Assembly (NCBI RefSeq): GCF_034259325.1
Contig: NZ_JAXIVS010000006.1
Coordinates: 62,001-126,000, forward strand
Direction: 5' to 3'
Length of the DNA stretch: 64,000 nucleotides
DNA from: Hyalangium ruber
GTDB taxonomy: Bacteria; Myxococcota; Myxococcia; Myxococcales; Myxococcaceae
Positions 1 through 8,740 of the stretch are shown here, piece by piece. The notes under the pieces were generated by a model. The model did no database searches, was not told where the DNA came from, and saw only the letters and a list, made by a program, of their open reading frames with translations. The position numbers and the translations under genes were made by a program. Every line of letters starts with the position of its first letter. Position 1 is the first letter of the stretch.

Positions 1-1701
1 AGCCTCCGGCAGCTCGGGGACCTGCGCACCCGGCGCGACGAGCGGCGCGAGCGAGCGGCCCTGGAACGTCTCGGGCGCGGGTACTTCCAGCAGCTCGAGC
101 AACGTGGGGGCCACATCGAGAGAGCGGGCGCGCAGTTCCACCGTGCGCCCCTCGGCCACTCGGCCCGGCAGACGTAGCGCGAAAGGAATCCGGAGCGCGG
201 CGTTCCCCCACAGGTGCTCGCCATGTCCCAGCCCTCGGCCCTCGTCGGCGAGGTGCTCCCCATGGTCGGACAGCAGCACCACCAGCGTGGAGTCCGCCAG
301 GCCTTTGCGTTCCAGCTCCGCCAGCAGCTCGCCCACCAGCGTGTCGAAGGCGAGCACCCCCGCGTCATAGTTGCCGACGAGCGCGGCGATGTCCTCGGGC
401 GTGGGAGGCGTGGTGCCCGGAGGCACCTCCATCTGCGGCGTGGCGCCGAACCGCCACGGGCCGCGATAGCCCTCGGCGACGAAGCGGCCCTCATGAGGGT
501 GGGGCGCGGCATAGGGAAAGTGCGTCGTGGAGGCGAAGACGAGCAGCGCGAAGGGCGCGTCCTCTCGAAAGTCCCCAAGGACACGCCGGGCCGCGTGGCG
601 CAGGGGCGCGGGATCGGTCAACTCGGGCAACTGGCCGCGCTCGGGAAACAGCCCCGGGGCGAGCGCTGTCCACGGCAGCAGGGCCACATGGGTGACGAGC
701 ATCCGTTGACGGATGAGGTCCGGAAAGTTGAAGGCGGGGGCCTCCACGTGTTGGAAGCCGAAGCGGAAGCGGGAGAACAGGTCCCCCGCGTAGTCGGACA
801 CCACCGCCGTCTGCCAGCCTGCCGCACCCAAGGCGCTCGCGAGCGTGACGAAGGGCGTCTGGCGCACCTCGTGCCCCACCAGCGTGTGCCGTAACGGATG
901 CTGCCCCACCCACTGCGAGGTGAGGATCGTCGCCCACGAGGGCGCGGTGCGCGGCATCTGCACCAGCGTCTCGCGGAAGCGGGTGCCCTCGCGCATCAGC
1001 CGATCGATGTTCGGAGACGTCGGCCGGTCATACCCGTTGCCCGAGAGGTGGTCTGGTCGGAGCCCATCCGCGGCGAGGATGAGGAGGTTGGGCCGCCCGG
1101 GACGTGACGACGCGGGCGCCTGCGCCCAGGCCTCCCAGCCCAGCCACCCGAGTCCCAGCAACACGGCCAGCGAGCCAGGCACATGCCCCCAGCGAGCCGG
1201 GCCCCGGAGCCCTCGTACCAGGAGCGCCAGTGGCACCAGCACCACGGGCGTGAGCGCCACCGCGCGCCAGAGCAGGGGAGAAGCGCCACTCATCGCGAGC
1301 AGCAGCGATTGAGTCCACCCCGCGCGCTCGTACAACGTGGCCGCGTACAGGTGCGGATGGTGTGCCAGGTCCGCCAGCACCAGGGGCACCTCCACCGCGA
1401 GGCACGCGAGCGCGCTCCCCCAGAAGAGGGCCCGGCGGCTGACGCCCACCGCCCACAGCCCGGCGCCCAGCCACGCTCCCAGTGCGAGCCCCATCACCGT
1501 GTACGCCAGGATGAGTCGTCCCACCTGTCCCAGCACCACGCCCCGGAACTCGCTCCACACCCACTCCTCCAGCAGGCGGCTCGCGTTGCCCTGGTAGCCG
1601 AGCTTCATGTTGAGGACAGCGCACAGTGTGTAGAGCGCCAGGAACACCAGCAGGCCCGCCCGGCAACCGAGCAGGAGGGCACGTCCCAACGAGACAGGCA
1701 C
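1..1701 (-). CDS. Membrane-anchored sulfatase-fold hydrolase/transferase, C-terminus cut by window edge
   Basis: The frame is open from a GTG at 1701 to the window edge, so the C-terminus is missing. The first ~180 residues hold several hydrophobic segments (for example LLVFLALYTLCAVL), so the enzyme is membrane-anchored. The alkaline-phosphatase/sulfatase fold then begins with NLLILAADGLRPDHLSGNGY, where the Asp is a metal ligand. LLSDHGEHLADEG and GHGEHLWGNAALRIPF are typical late metal-site motifs of the family. The usual formylglycine Cys/Ser motif (C-x-P-S-R) reads T-A-P-S-W, with Thr252 in the nucleophile place, as in LtaS/EptA-type phosphotransferases. A group-transfer role on lipid or polysaccharide is therefore as likely as sulfate hydrolysis. 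The GTG start was chosen because no ATG lies in frame just upstream. It diverges from dnaE across 243 bp. Confidence 0.85.
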   Translation of the reverse strand, partial: MPVSLGRALLLGCRAGLLVFLALYTLCAVLNMKLGYQGNASRLLEEWVWSEFRGVVLGQVGRLILAYTVMGLALGAWLGAGLWAVGVSRRALFWGSALACLAVEVPLVLADLAHHPHLYAATLYERAGWTQSLLLAMSGASPLLWRAVALTPVVLVPLALLVRGLRGPARWGHVPGSLAVLLGLGWLGWEAWAQAPASSRPGRPNLLILAADGLRPDHLSGNGYDRPTSPNIDRLMREGTRFRETLVQMPRTAPSWATILTSQWVGQHPLRHTLVGHEVRQTPFVTLASALGAAGWQTAVVSDYAGDLFSRFRFGFQHVEAPAFNFPDLIRQRMLVTHVALLPWTALAPGLFPERGQLPELTDPAPLRHAARRVLGDFREDAPFALLVFASTTHFPYAAPHPHEGRFVAEGYRGPWRFGATPQMEVPPGTTPPTPEDIAALVGNYDAGVLAFDTLVGELLAELERKGLADSTLVVLLSDHGEHLADEGRGLGHGEHLWGNAALRIPFALRLPGRVAEGRTVELRARSLDVAPTLLELLEVPAPETFQGRSLAPLVAPGAQVPELPEA

Positions 1702-1821
1702 GGTCGGCTTTCGCGAATAGCGGGAGTTCAAGTGGAAATGACGCCGAATCAACGGGAAGGAGGCATTCTTTCGAGCGCCAGCCGACCCTGGAAGTTACCT
1801 CTTCCAGCTCCAACGGTGGCA

Positions 1822-1837
1822 TGGCACAAATCGTGCC
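1822..1837. promoter_or_regulatory. Palindromic sigma-54-like -24/-12 match upstream of dnaE
   Basis: TGGCACAAATCGTGC matches the sigma-54 consensus TGGCAC-R-N4-TTGC at every fixed base but one. GGCAC-AAATC-GTGCC is a perfect inverted repeat, so a similar match reads towards the sulfatase gene. It lies about 110 bp before dnaE and 120 bp before the sulfatase start. It could equally be a repressor operator or chance. Confidence 0.3.
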
Positions 1838-1944
1838 GGAGGCCGACTTCTTGGCCTGGGCGCCTCCTCAGGTCGTACTAGCGGCCCGCTGTCTGGGGTC
1901 CTATCGTTCGCTCGCCTCTTCGCTCGCAGGACGTCACTACCGCC

Positions 1945-4900
1945 ATGTCTTTTACCCATCTCCACCTGCACACCCTCTACTCCCTCCTGGATGGCGCCAT
2001 CCGGATGAAGGACCTCATCAAGACGGTGAAAGAGAAGGGGATGTCGAGCGTGGCCGTGACGGACCACGGCAACATGTTCGCCACCATCGACTTCTACAAG
2101 AAGGCGAAGGACGCGGGAATCAAGCCCATCGTCGGCATGGAGGCCTACGTCGCCGGCACCAAGGGTCGCGAGGACCGCACCGAGAAGGTGGCCCACCACC
2201 TCATCCTCGTGGCCCAGAACGCCGAGGGCTACGCCAACCTGCGCTACCTGGCCTCCATGGCGTACATGGAAGGCTTCTACTACCACCCGCGCATCGACAA
2301 GAAGATGCTGGCCGAGCACAGCAAGGGCCTCTTCGCGCTCACCGCGTGCCTGGGCGGTGAAGTCACCAGCGCGTGCTTCCGCGGGGACATGGACCACGCC
2401 CGCAAGGCGGCGCTCGAGTACAAGAACATCTTCGAGCCGGGCCACTTCTTCCTCGAGGTGCAGTCCAACGGGATGCCCGAGCAGGACAAGGCCAACGAGA
2501 ACCTCAAGCAGCTGAGCCGGGACCTCGACATCCCGCTGTGCGCCACGGCGGACGCGCACTACATCAAGCGCGAGGATGCGCGGGCGCACGAGCTGCTCAT
2601 GTGCATCGCCAGCGGAAAGACGCTGGCGGATGGCAAGCGCATGAAGCACTCCACGGACAAGCTCTACGTCACCAGCCCCGAGGAGATGCTGGAGTTCTTC
2701 AAGGACATCCCCGAGGCCGTCCACAACACCCAGCGCATCGCCGAGCAGTGCAACCTGGAGCTCAAGCTGGGCAAGCCCATGCTGCCCACCTTCAAGGTGC
2801 CCGACAGCCACACGCCGGACAGCTTCATGGCGGAGCTGGCCTTCGAGGGGCTGCACCAGCGCTTCAAGGAGCTGCACGCGGCCAAGGTCTCCTACCCCAT
2901 CGATCCGGACCAGTACCGCGCCCGCCTCAACCTGGAGCTGGGCGTCATCCAGAAGATGGGCTTCAGCGGCTACTTCCTCATCGTCCAGGACTTCATCAAC
3001 TGGGCGAAGAAGAACAACATCCCCGTGGGGCCGGGCCGTGGCTCGGGCGCGGGCTCGCTGGTGGCGTACGCGCTGCGCATCACCGACCTGGATCCGCTCC
3101 CGTACAACCTGCTCTTCGAGCGCTTCCTCAACCCCGAGCGCGTGTCGATGCCGGACTTCGATATCGACTTCTGCCAGGACCGGCGCGACGAGGTCATTCA
3201 GTACGTCTCGCACAAGTACGGCGAGAAGAACGTCGGGCAGATCATCACCTTCGGCAGCTTGAAGGCCAAGAGCGTGCTGCGCGACGTGTGCCGCGTCTTC
3301 GCGCTGCCCTTCAGCGAGGGGGACCGCATCGCCAAGCTGGTGCCCGAGGTGCTCAACATCACCCTGAAGGAGGCCATCGAGCAGGAGCCTCGCCTCAAGG
3401 AGATGATCGAGAAGCCCACCAACATCGGCGAGGTGGAAGGCAAGCCAGTCACCACCAAGGACGTGTTGGAGATCGCCCTGGCGCTGGAGGGCCTGCACCG
3501 CCAGCCCGGCATGCACGCCGCCGGCGTCGTCATCGCCGACAAGCCGCTGTGGGAGTTCGTCCCCGTCTACCAGCCGCCCGGTGAGAAGACGCTCATCACC
3601 CAGTTCGCCAAGGACGAGGTGGAGGCCGCGGGCCTGGTGAAGTTCGACTTCCTCGGGCTCAAGACGCTCACGGTGATCCAGAACGCGCTGGATCTCATCA
3701 ACCGCAACCACCCCAAGGAGAAGCCGCTCGAGCGCAACGACATCCCCCTGCATGACGAGAAGATGTGGGCGCTGATGGCCCAGGGCGACACGGCGGGCGT
3801 GTTCCAGATGGAGTCGAGCGGCTTCACCGAAATGGTGATGAAGCTCAAGCCGACGTGCTTCGAGGACGTCATCGCCGCCGGCGCGCTCTACCGCCCGGGT
3901 CCGCTCGACTCGGGCATGGTGGACGTCTTCATCAACCGCAAGCACGGCCGCGAGCCGGTGGTGTACCCGCACCCGGCGCTGGAGCCGGTGCTCAAGGACA
4001 CCTACGGCGTCATCGTCTACCAGGAACAGGTGATGCAGATCTCCCAGGTGCTGGGAGGCTACACCCTGGGTCGCGCGGACCTGCTGCGCCGCGCGATGGG
4101 CAAGAAGAAGGCCGAGGTGATGCAGGCCGAGCGCGCCGGCTTCCTCGAGGGTTGCAAGAAGGGCAACGTCGACCTGAAGGTGGCCGGCGAGATCTTCGAC
4201 CTGATGGAGAAGTTCGCCGAGTACGGCTTCAACAAGAGCCACTCGGCCGCCTACGGCCTCATCACCATCCACACGGCGTGGCTCAAGGCCCACTACCCGG
4301 TGGAGTTCATGGCCGCCCTTCTCACCAGCGAGAAGGACAACACCGACAAGGTGGTGCGGCACATCGGCGAGGCGCGCGAGTCGGGCCTCCAGGTGCTGCC
4401 GCCGGACGTGAACCTGTCGGACATGGCCTTCGGCGCGGTGGAGGGGAAGATCCGCTTCGGCCTGGGCGCCATCAAGGGCGTGGGCGAGGGCGCCATCGAG
4501 GCCATCGTCGAGGCGCGCAAGGAAGGGCCCTTCAAGAGCCTGTTCGACTTCTGCGAGCGCGTGGACAGCCGGCGCGTCAACCGCAAGGTGCTGGAGGCGC
4601 TGGTGAAGGCTGGCGCGTTCGACTTCGAGAAGCGCCCGCGCCGCCAGCTCTTCGAGACGATTGAGAAGGCGATGAACCGCGGCTCGTCCAGCCAGAAGGA
4701 CAAGGCGGCCGGGCAGAGTTCGCTGTTCGGCATGCTGGCGGGGCCGGCCACGAGTGGCGGCGGGGCCGGCGCGCTCAAGGACGAGTACGTGCAGGTGGAG
4801 GAGTGGCCGGAGAAGGAGCGGCTGTCCTTCGAGAAGGAGGCCATCGGCTTCTACGTGTCGGGCCACCCGCTGCACCAGTACGAGAAGGAGCTCAAGCGCT

Positions 4901-5514
4901 ACGCCCGGCCGGTGACGGCGGTGCAGCGCGCGCGGCGGGACGAGAAGATCAGCGTGGGCGGCATCATCGCGGCCCTGCGCGAGCGGCCGACGAAGACGGG
5001 CAAGCGCATGGCGTGGGTGACGCTGGAGGACCTGTCGGGCTCCATCGAGCTGGTGTGCTTCCCGGGCAAGGAGGGTGGCCGCTCGGTGATGGGCAAGGAC
5101 GGCAAGTGGACCAAGGGCGGGCCCAAGCCGGGCTACGAGCACTGGGAGACGCTGCTGAAGGGGGATGACCCCATCCTGGTGACGGGCTCGGTGCAGATCA
5201 GCCAGCGCGACGAGGACACGCCCACCGCCGAGCTCATCGTCGAGGACATCCAGAGCCTGAAGGCGGTGCGCGAGAAGCGCACCAAGCGGCTGGAGCTGCG
5301 CCTGCCGGCGGACCTGGTCACCGAGGAGCGGCTGACGAAGCTGTCGGCCATCGCCAAGCAGTACGCGGGTGCCACGCCGGTGGCGGTGAGCGTGCTGTTC
5401 CCCAATGAGGCCGAGGCGCTCATCGGGGGCACTGGGCTCAAGGTGCAGGTGAGCGACGAGCTGCTGCTCGCCGTGGACAAACTCTTCGGGATGAAGGTGG
5501 TGGAGCTGGGGTAG
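1945..5514 (+). CDS. dnaE: DNA polymerase III subunit alpha
   Basis: This is the replicative DNA polymerase catalytic subunit of the C family, working in the DNA polymerase III holoenzyme. The protein is 1189 aa, close to the usual ~1160. The N-terminal PHP domain starts with H-L-H-L-H at residues 5-9. The palm carries P-D-F-D-I-D-F at 403-409, giving the catalytic Asp404 and Asp406. A third Asp sits near 568 in F-D-F-L-G-L. A helix-hairpin-helix motif (IKGVGEGAIEAI) lies near 840 and an OB fold near 1000-1080. It is DnaE1-like rather than the error-prone DnaE2, having the long C-terminal OB/tau-binding part. The ATG is preceded by AGGA. It is transcribed alone and ends at a hairpin shared with the convergent serpin gene. 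Confidence 0.98.
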   Translation: MSFTHLHLHTLYSLLDGAIRMKDLIKTVKEKGMSSVAVTDHGNMFATIDFYKKAKDAGIKPIVGMEAYVAGTKGREDRTEKVAHHLILVAQNAEGYANLRYLASMAYMEGFYYHPRIDKKMLAEHSKGLFALTACLGGEVTSACFRGDMDHARKAALEYKNIFEPGHFFLEVQSNGMPEQDKANENLKQLSRDLDIPLCATADAHYIKREDARAHELLMCIASGKTLADGKRMKHSTDKLYVTSPEEMLEFFKDIPEAVHNTQRIAEQCNLELKLGKPMLPTFKVPDSHTPDSFMAELAFEGLHQRFKELHAAKVSYPIDPDQYRARLNLELGVIQKMGFSGYFLIVQDFINWAKKNNIPVGPGRGSGAGSLVAYALRITDLDPLPYNLLFERFLNPERVSMPDFDIDFCQDRRDEVIQYVSHKYGEKNVGQIITFGSLKAKSVLRDVCRVFALPFSEGDRIAKLVPEVLNITLKEAIEQEPRLKEMIEKPTNIGEVEGKPVTTKDVLEIALALEGLHRQPGMHAAGVVIADKPLWEFVPVYQPPGEKTLITQFAKDEVEAAGLVKFDFLGLKTLTVIQNALDLINRNHPKEKPLERNDIPLHDEKMWALMAQGDTAGVFQMESSGFTEMVMKLKPTCFEDVIAAGALYRPGPLDSGMVDVFINRKHGREPVVYPHPALEPVLKDTYGVIVYQEQVMQISQVLGGYTLGRADLLRRAMGKKKAEVMQAERAGFLEGCKKGNVDLKVAGEIFDLMEKFAEYGFNKSHSAAYGLITIHTAWLKAHYPVEFMAALLTSEKDNTDKVVRHIGEARESGLQVLPPDVNLSDMAFGAVEGKIRFGLGAIKGVGEGAIEAIVEARKEGPFKSLFDFCERVDSRRVNRKVLEALVKAGAFDFEKRPRRQLFETIEKAMNRGSSSQKDKAAGQSSLFGMLAGPATSGGGAGALKDEYVQVEEWPEKERLSFEKEAIGFYVSGHPLHQYEKELKRYARPVTAVQRARRDEKISVGGIIAALRERPTKTGKRMAWVTLEDLSGSIELVCFPGKEGGRSVMGKDGKWTKGGPKPGYEHWETLLKGDDPILVTGSVQISQRDEDTPTAELIVEDIQSLKAVREKRTKRLELRLPADLVTEERLTKLSAIAKQYAGATPVAVSVLFPNEAEALIGGTGLKVQVSDELLLAVDKLFGMKVVELG

Positions 5515-5517
5515 TGG

Positions 5518-5541
5518 CCCCAGCCCGAGTCCCGGCTGGGC
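5518..5541. terminator. Hairpin between dnaE and serpin genes
   Basis: CCCAGCC and GGCTGGG form a 7-bp stem with an 8-nt loop in the 30 bp between two convergent stop codons. There is no T-tract on either side, so it may be a weak bidirectional terminator. Confidence 0.45.
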
Positions 5542-5544
5542 GAC

Positions 5545-6807
5545 TCAGGGCTTCACCACCCGCCCGAGGAAGAGGACGGTCTTCGTCTCCACGTCCTCGA
5601 TGAGGAAGAGGAAGGGCCGGTTCACGATGATCGACTCGGGCTGGGAGACCGGCCCGATGGTGATTCCCGTGGCGGCAGCGGCCTCGGTGCCCGTCTCGTC
5701 CACGGAGATGAAGGCCTTGTGTCGAGCGCTGGTGATGGCCAGGCGCTCCTGGGTGGTGATGCCCGAGAGGTCCGCCTCGCTGCCGAAGGCGTCGACCATG
5801 CCCAGCGTCTGCAGGGCGCCGGTCAGGGGAACCTCTCCCTCCAGCTTGAACTTCGGGATGCCGAGCGCGAGGTATTCGCTCTGCATCTCCGCGCGAACGC
5901 TGTCCAGGAAGGACGCGGACAGCCGCCCCTCGATCTCCTCGAACCGGCCCGCATCCGGAACGATGAGCAGCATGCGGAAGGCCTTCCCCACATAGGGGAG
6001 CGCCAGGGCGTTGAAGCCGTCACCGCGCTTGCGCGGAGTCGAGTCCGAGCGATGCATCATCTGGACCTGCTGCTGCTCTCCTCCCAGCAGGTGGAAGGCT
6101 CCGCTCTGGGTGAGCTGGGTGGGGAAGGTGGAGGACCAGGCGCCTTTGAAGTAGAGCGCGTTGACCAGCGCCAGCCGCGTGTCCGACTTCACCGAGCCCT
6201 CGGGGAGCAGCTCCTGGATCCGGTCATTCGTGTGCGCCTCGACCCAGTCGTTGATCTGGGAGCGGATGGACTCGGGCTCCCGCTGGAAGTCCACCCCGCG
6301 GATGCCGGCGCCGTAGTGCTGGGCGAGCACGTCGAGGAAGGCGGGCTCGAGGGTGTAGCCCTTCTGGGCCCAGGTGGCGTTCACCACGCGGAGTTCCGGA
6401 GGCGGCTGCTTCTGATCGCCTACCTGTTCGGCGCGGCCCGAGAGTGCCAGATCCAGCGCGTTCATCGCGGGGTGGAGCCGCTCCTGGGGGAGGGTGAAGT
6501 GGAGTGCCTGCCGCATCTGCTGCTCCGTGTTGCCCCGGGCTCCCGCGTACACCATGGCGAACGCCTGGGAGATGCTGAACGGAGAGAAGAAGACGTTCTC
6601 CCCGGGCTTCTTCACCTGCTGGTACAGGGCCACTCCGAAATCGGTGTTCCCGGAGGCGAGCGATGCCAGGTCCTCGGTGGAGGCGGTGGGCTCTTCCACC
6701 CGCTTCTTGTCCGAGGCGATGAGCTCGCCGGGGGCTTCGGGGAGGCCTTGGGAGCAGCCCGCCAGCAGCAGCGCGGCGGCGAGCGTGGAAGAAAGCCAAC
6801 GTGTCAT
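5545..6807 (-). CDS. Serpin-family protease inhibitor, lipoprotein
   Basis: The product is a 420-aa serpin. It begins with a lipoprotein signal peptide (lipobox LLAGC, Cys18), so it should be anchored in the envelope or exposed on the surface. Serpin landmarks run along it: the helix-B region VFFSPFSISQAFAMVYAGA, VNALYFKGAW on strand s3A, and a C-terminal PFLFLI. The reactive-centre-loop hinge G-T-E-A-A-A-A-T-G (about residues 373-381) has the small-residue pattern of inhibitory serpins, so I infer active inhibition rather than a storage role. The frame stays open upstream, but the ATG at 6807 was chosen because it gives the signal peptide and has GAGGAG in front. Serpins are patchy in bacteria. 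Here it may protect the cell from its own secreted proteases or from prey proteases. Confidence 0.92.
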   Translation of the reverse strand: MTRWLSSTLAAALLLAGCSQGLPEAPGELIASDKKRVEEPTASTEDLASLASGNTDFGVALYQQVKKPGENVFFSPFSISQAFAMVYAGARGNTEQQMRQALHFTLPQERLHPAMNALDLALSGRAEQVGDQKQPPPELRVVNATWAQKGYTLEPAFLDVLAQHYGAGIRGVDFQREPESIRSQINDWVEAHTNDRIQELLPEGSVKSDTRLALVNALYFKGAWSSTFPTQLTQSGAFHLLGGEQQQVQMMHRSDSTPRKRGDGFNALALPYVGKAFRMLLIVPDAGRFEEIEGRLSASFLDSVRAEMQSEYLALGIPKFKLEGEVPLTGALQTLGMVDAFGSEADLSGITTQERLAITSARHKAFISVDETGTEAAAATGITIGPVSQPESIIVNRPFLFLIEDVETKTVLFLGRVVKP

Positions 6808-6997
6808 GTCATCTCCTCGAGCGGCTGGTTGAGGTGGGCTCACAGCAAGCCGCGTGCGCGGCGCGGAGCCAAGGGACTTCGGGCACTTGAGGCGCCCACC
6901 CGCAGGCGAATGCCTCGGATTTCTGAGGCGGGGTGGTGAAGTCGTGGACGCCACTCTCTCGTTTCTGGTCAAGTGCCGCCCCCGAGGGAGGACACGT

Positions 6998-7825
6998 ATG
7001 GCGACGGCGTACAAGGCACTGCGCATCGAGAAATCCGAGGGCGTGGCCGAAGTCATCCTCACCGGTCCCGGCAAGGGCAACGCCGTGGGGCCCGACTTCT
7101 GGCGGGAGATGCCAGAGGTCCTGCGCGAGCTCGACGCGGACGCCTCCGTCCGGGTCTTGCTGCTGCGCGGCGACGGCGCGCACTTCACCTACGGGTTGGA
7201 CCTGCCGGCGATGTTGGAGTCCCTGGGGCCCATGCTGACGGGCGACAACAACACCGCCTTCGAGCGCACGCAGCTCATGCGGCTCATCGAGCAGATGCAG
7301 GGCGCCACCGAGGGGCTCGCCCGCTGCCACAAGCCGGTCATCGCGGCGGTGCATGGCTGGTGCATCGGCGCGGGGATGAACCTCATCGCCGCCAGCGACT
7401 TCCGCTACTGCTCCCAGGAGGCGAAGTTCAGCGTGCGCGAGGTGCGCGTCGGCATCCTGGCGGACCTGGGCGCGCTCCAGCGCCTGCCGCGCATCATCGG
7501 CGAGGGCCACACGCGCGAGCTGGCTTATACGGGCGGGGACTTCGACGCGGAGCGGGCCTTGCGCATGGGGCTCGTCAACCAGGTGTTCGCCTCGCCCGAG
7601 GAGATGCTCACCGCGGCGCGCGCCACCGCTCGGAAGATCGCCGACAACCCGCCTCTGGTCGTCCAGGGCGCCAAGCAGGTGCTGGAGTACTGCGCGGACA
7701 AGTCCGTGGAGGACGGCCTGCGCTTCGTGGCGGTGTGGAACTCGGCCTTCCTGCAGTCGAACGATTTGACCGAGGCGTTCGCGGCCTTCATGGAGCGGCG
7801 GCCTCCTCGCTTCCAAGGGAGATGA
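6998..7825 (+). CDS. Enoyl-CoA hydratase/isomerase family, ECH1-like dienoyl-CoA isomerase
   Basis: This 275-aa crotonase-fold protein closely resembles delta3,5-delta2,4-dienoyl-CoA isomerase (eukaryotic ECH1). The diagnostic stretch is A-S-D-F-R-Y-C, then S-V-R-E-V-R-V-G, then L-A-D-L-G-A-L-Q-R-L-P. It places Asp134, Glu148 and Asp156 where ECH1 has its catalytic Asp/Glu/Asp set. The oxyanion-hole motif HGWCIGAGMNL lies at 119-129. The predicted reaction shifts 3,5-dienoyl-CoA to 2,4-dienoyl-CoA during oxidation of fatty acids with odd-position double bonds. The start at 6998 has a GAGGGAGGA ribosome site. The next gene begins 3 bp after the stop and encodes the enzyme for the following step. 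A generic enoyl-CoA hydratase is less likely given the acid residues. Confidence 0.88.
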   Translation: MATAYKALRIEKSEGVAEVILTGPGKGNAVGPDFWREMPEVLRELDADASVRVLLLRGDGAHFTYGLDLPAMLESLGPMLTGDNNTAFERTQLMRLIEQMQGATEGLARCHKPVIAAVHGWCIGAGMNLIAASDFRYCSQEAKFSVREVRVGILADLGALQRLPRIIGEGHTRELAYTGGDFDAERALRMGLVNQVFASPEEMLTAARATARKIADNPPLVVQGAKQVLEYCADKSVEDGLRFVAVWNSAFLQSNDLTEAFAAFMERRPPRFQGR

Positions 7826-7828
7826 GCC

Positions 7829-8632
7829 ATGGCTGAAGGGGTATTCAAGGACGGGCTGCTCGCGGGCAAGGTGGCCTTCGTCACCGGCGGCAGCAGCGGT
7901 ATCAACCTCGGCATCGCCGAGCGCTTCGTGCAGGCTGGCGCCAAGGTCGTCATCAATGGCCGCAACGTGGAGAAGCTCGAGGGCGCGGTGAAGTCGCTCC
8001 AGGCCCACGGCACGGCCATGGGCGTGCCGGCGGACGTGCGCGACTACGCCTCCGTGGAGAAGGCTTTCCAGACGGCGCGCGACGCGTACGGGGAGATCGA
8101 CATCCTGGTGTGCGGCGCGGCGGGCAACTTCCCGGCGCCGGCGCTCGGCATGTCCTCCAACGGCTTCAAGGCGGTGATGGACATCGACGTGGTGGGCACC
8201 TTCAACGCGTGCCGGGCCGGCTTCGAGCACCTGCGCAAGCCGGGGGCCTCGGTCATCAACATCTCCGCGCCGCAGGCGTTTCTGCCCACGGCCATGCAGG
8301 CGCACGTGTGCGCGGCGAAGGCGGGCGTGGACATGCTCACGCGCGTGCTGGCCATCGAGTGGGGCGGCGCTGGGGTGCGCATCAACTCCATCTCCCCGGG
8401 GCCCATCGATGACACCGAGGGCATGCGGCGGTTGGCGCCCTCCGAGGATGCGCGCAACAAGATCGTCCAGTCCCTGCCGCTGCAGCGCATGGGCGCCAAG
8501 TCGGACATCTCCAACCTCGCGCTCTTCCTGGCCTCCGACGCGGCTTCCTACATCACCGGCTCGGTGATGCTGTGCGATGGCGGCTGGTCGCTCCTGGGCT
8601 CGGGGGTGATCATGCAGGCGATCAGCGGCTGA
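7829..8632 (+). CDS. SDR-family 2,4-dienoyl-CoA reductase, DECR2-like
   Basis: This is a 267-aa short-chain dehydrogenase/reductase with the NADP(H) motif T-G-G-S-S-G-I (19-25). The usual Y-x3-K is V-x3-K (Val160, Lys164), as in the 2,4-dienoyl-CoA reductases, which use a different Tyr. GAAGNFPAPA, the MDIDVVGTFN stretch, PGPIDDTEGMRR and PLQRMG follow the peroxisomal DECR2 sequence closely. The predicted job is NADPH-dependent reduction of 2,4-dienoyl-CoA, the step after the isomerase encoded just upstream. The two genes are 3 bp apart and surely co-transcribed, making a small unit that funnels polyunsaturated acyl-CoAs into beta-oxidation. Confidence 0.88.
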   Translation: MAEGVFKDGLLAGKVAFVTGGSSGINLGIAERFVQAGAKVVINGRNVEKLEGAVKSLQAHGTAMGVPADVRDYASVEKAFQTARDAYGEIDILVCGAAGNFPAPALGMSSNGFKAVMDIDVVGTFNACRAGFEHLRKPGASVINISAPQAFLPTAMQAHVCAAKAGVDMLTRVLAIEWGGAGVRINSISPGPIDDTEGMRRLAPSEDARNKIVQSLPLQRMGAKSDISNLALFLASDAASYITGSVMLCDGGWSLLGSGVIMQAISG

Positions 8633-8740
8633 CCGCCTGCCTGGTCTGGGGTGACATTCCGGGAGGCCTCGCGGGTCTGGTAGAAGCGGGCAGGGTGCTC
8701 GCCGTGGCCTGGGTGCCGCGAGGGCCTACCGGAGAGACGC

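Noticed and set aside
1795-5142. Minus-strand open frame of 1115 codons opposite dnaE
   Set aside because: It is Leu/Val/His/Ala/Arg-rich low-complexity sequence, mirrors the codon bias of dnaE and has no recognisable motif.
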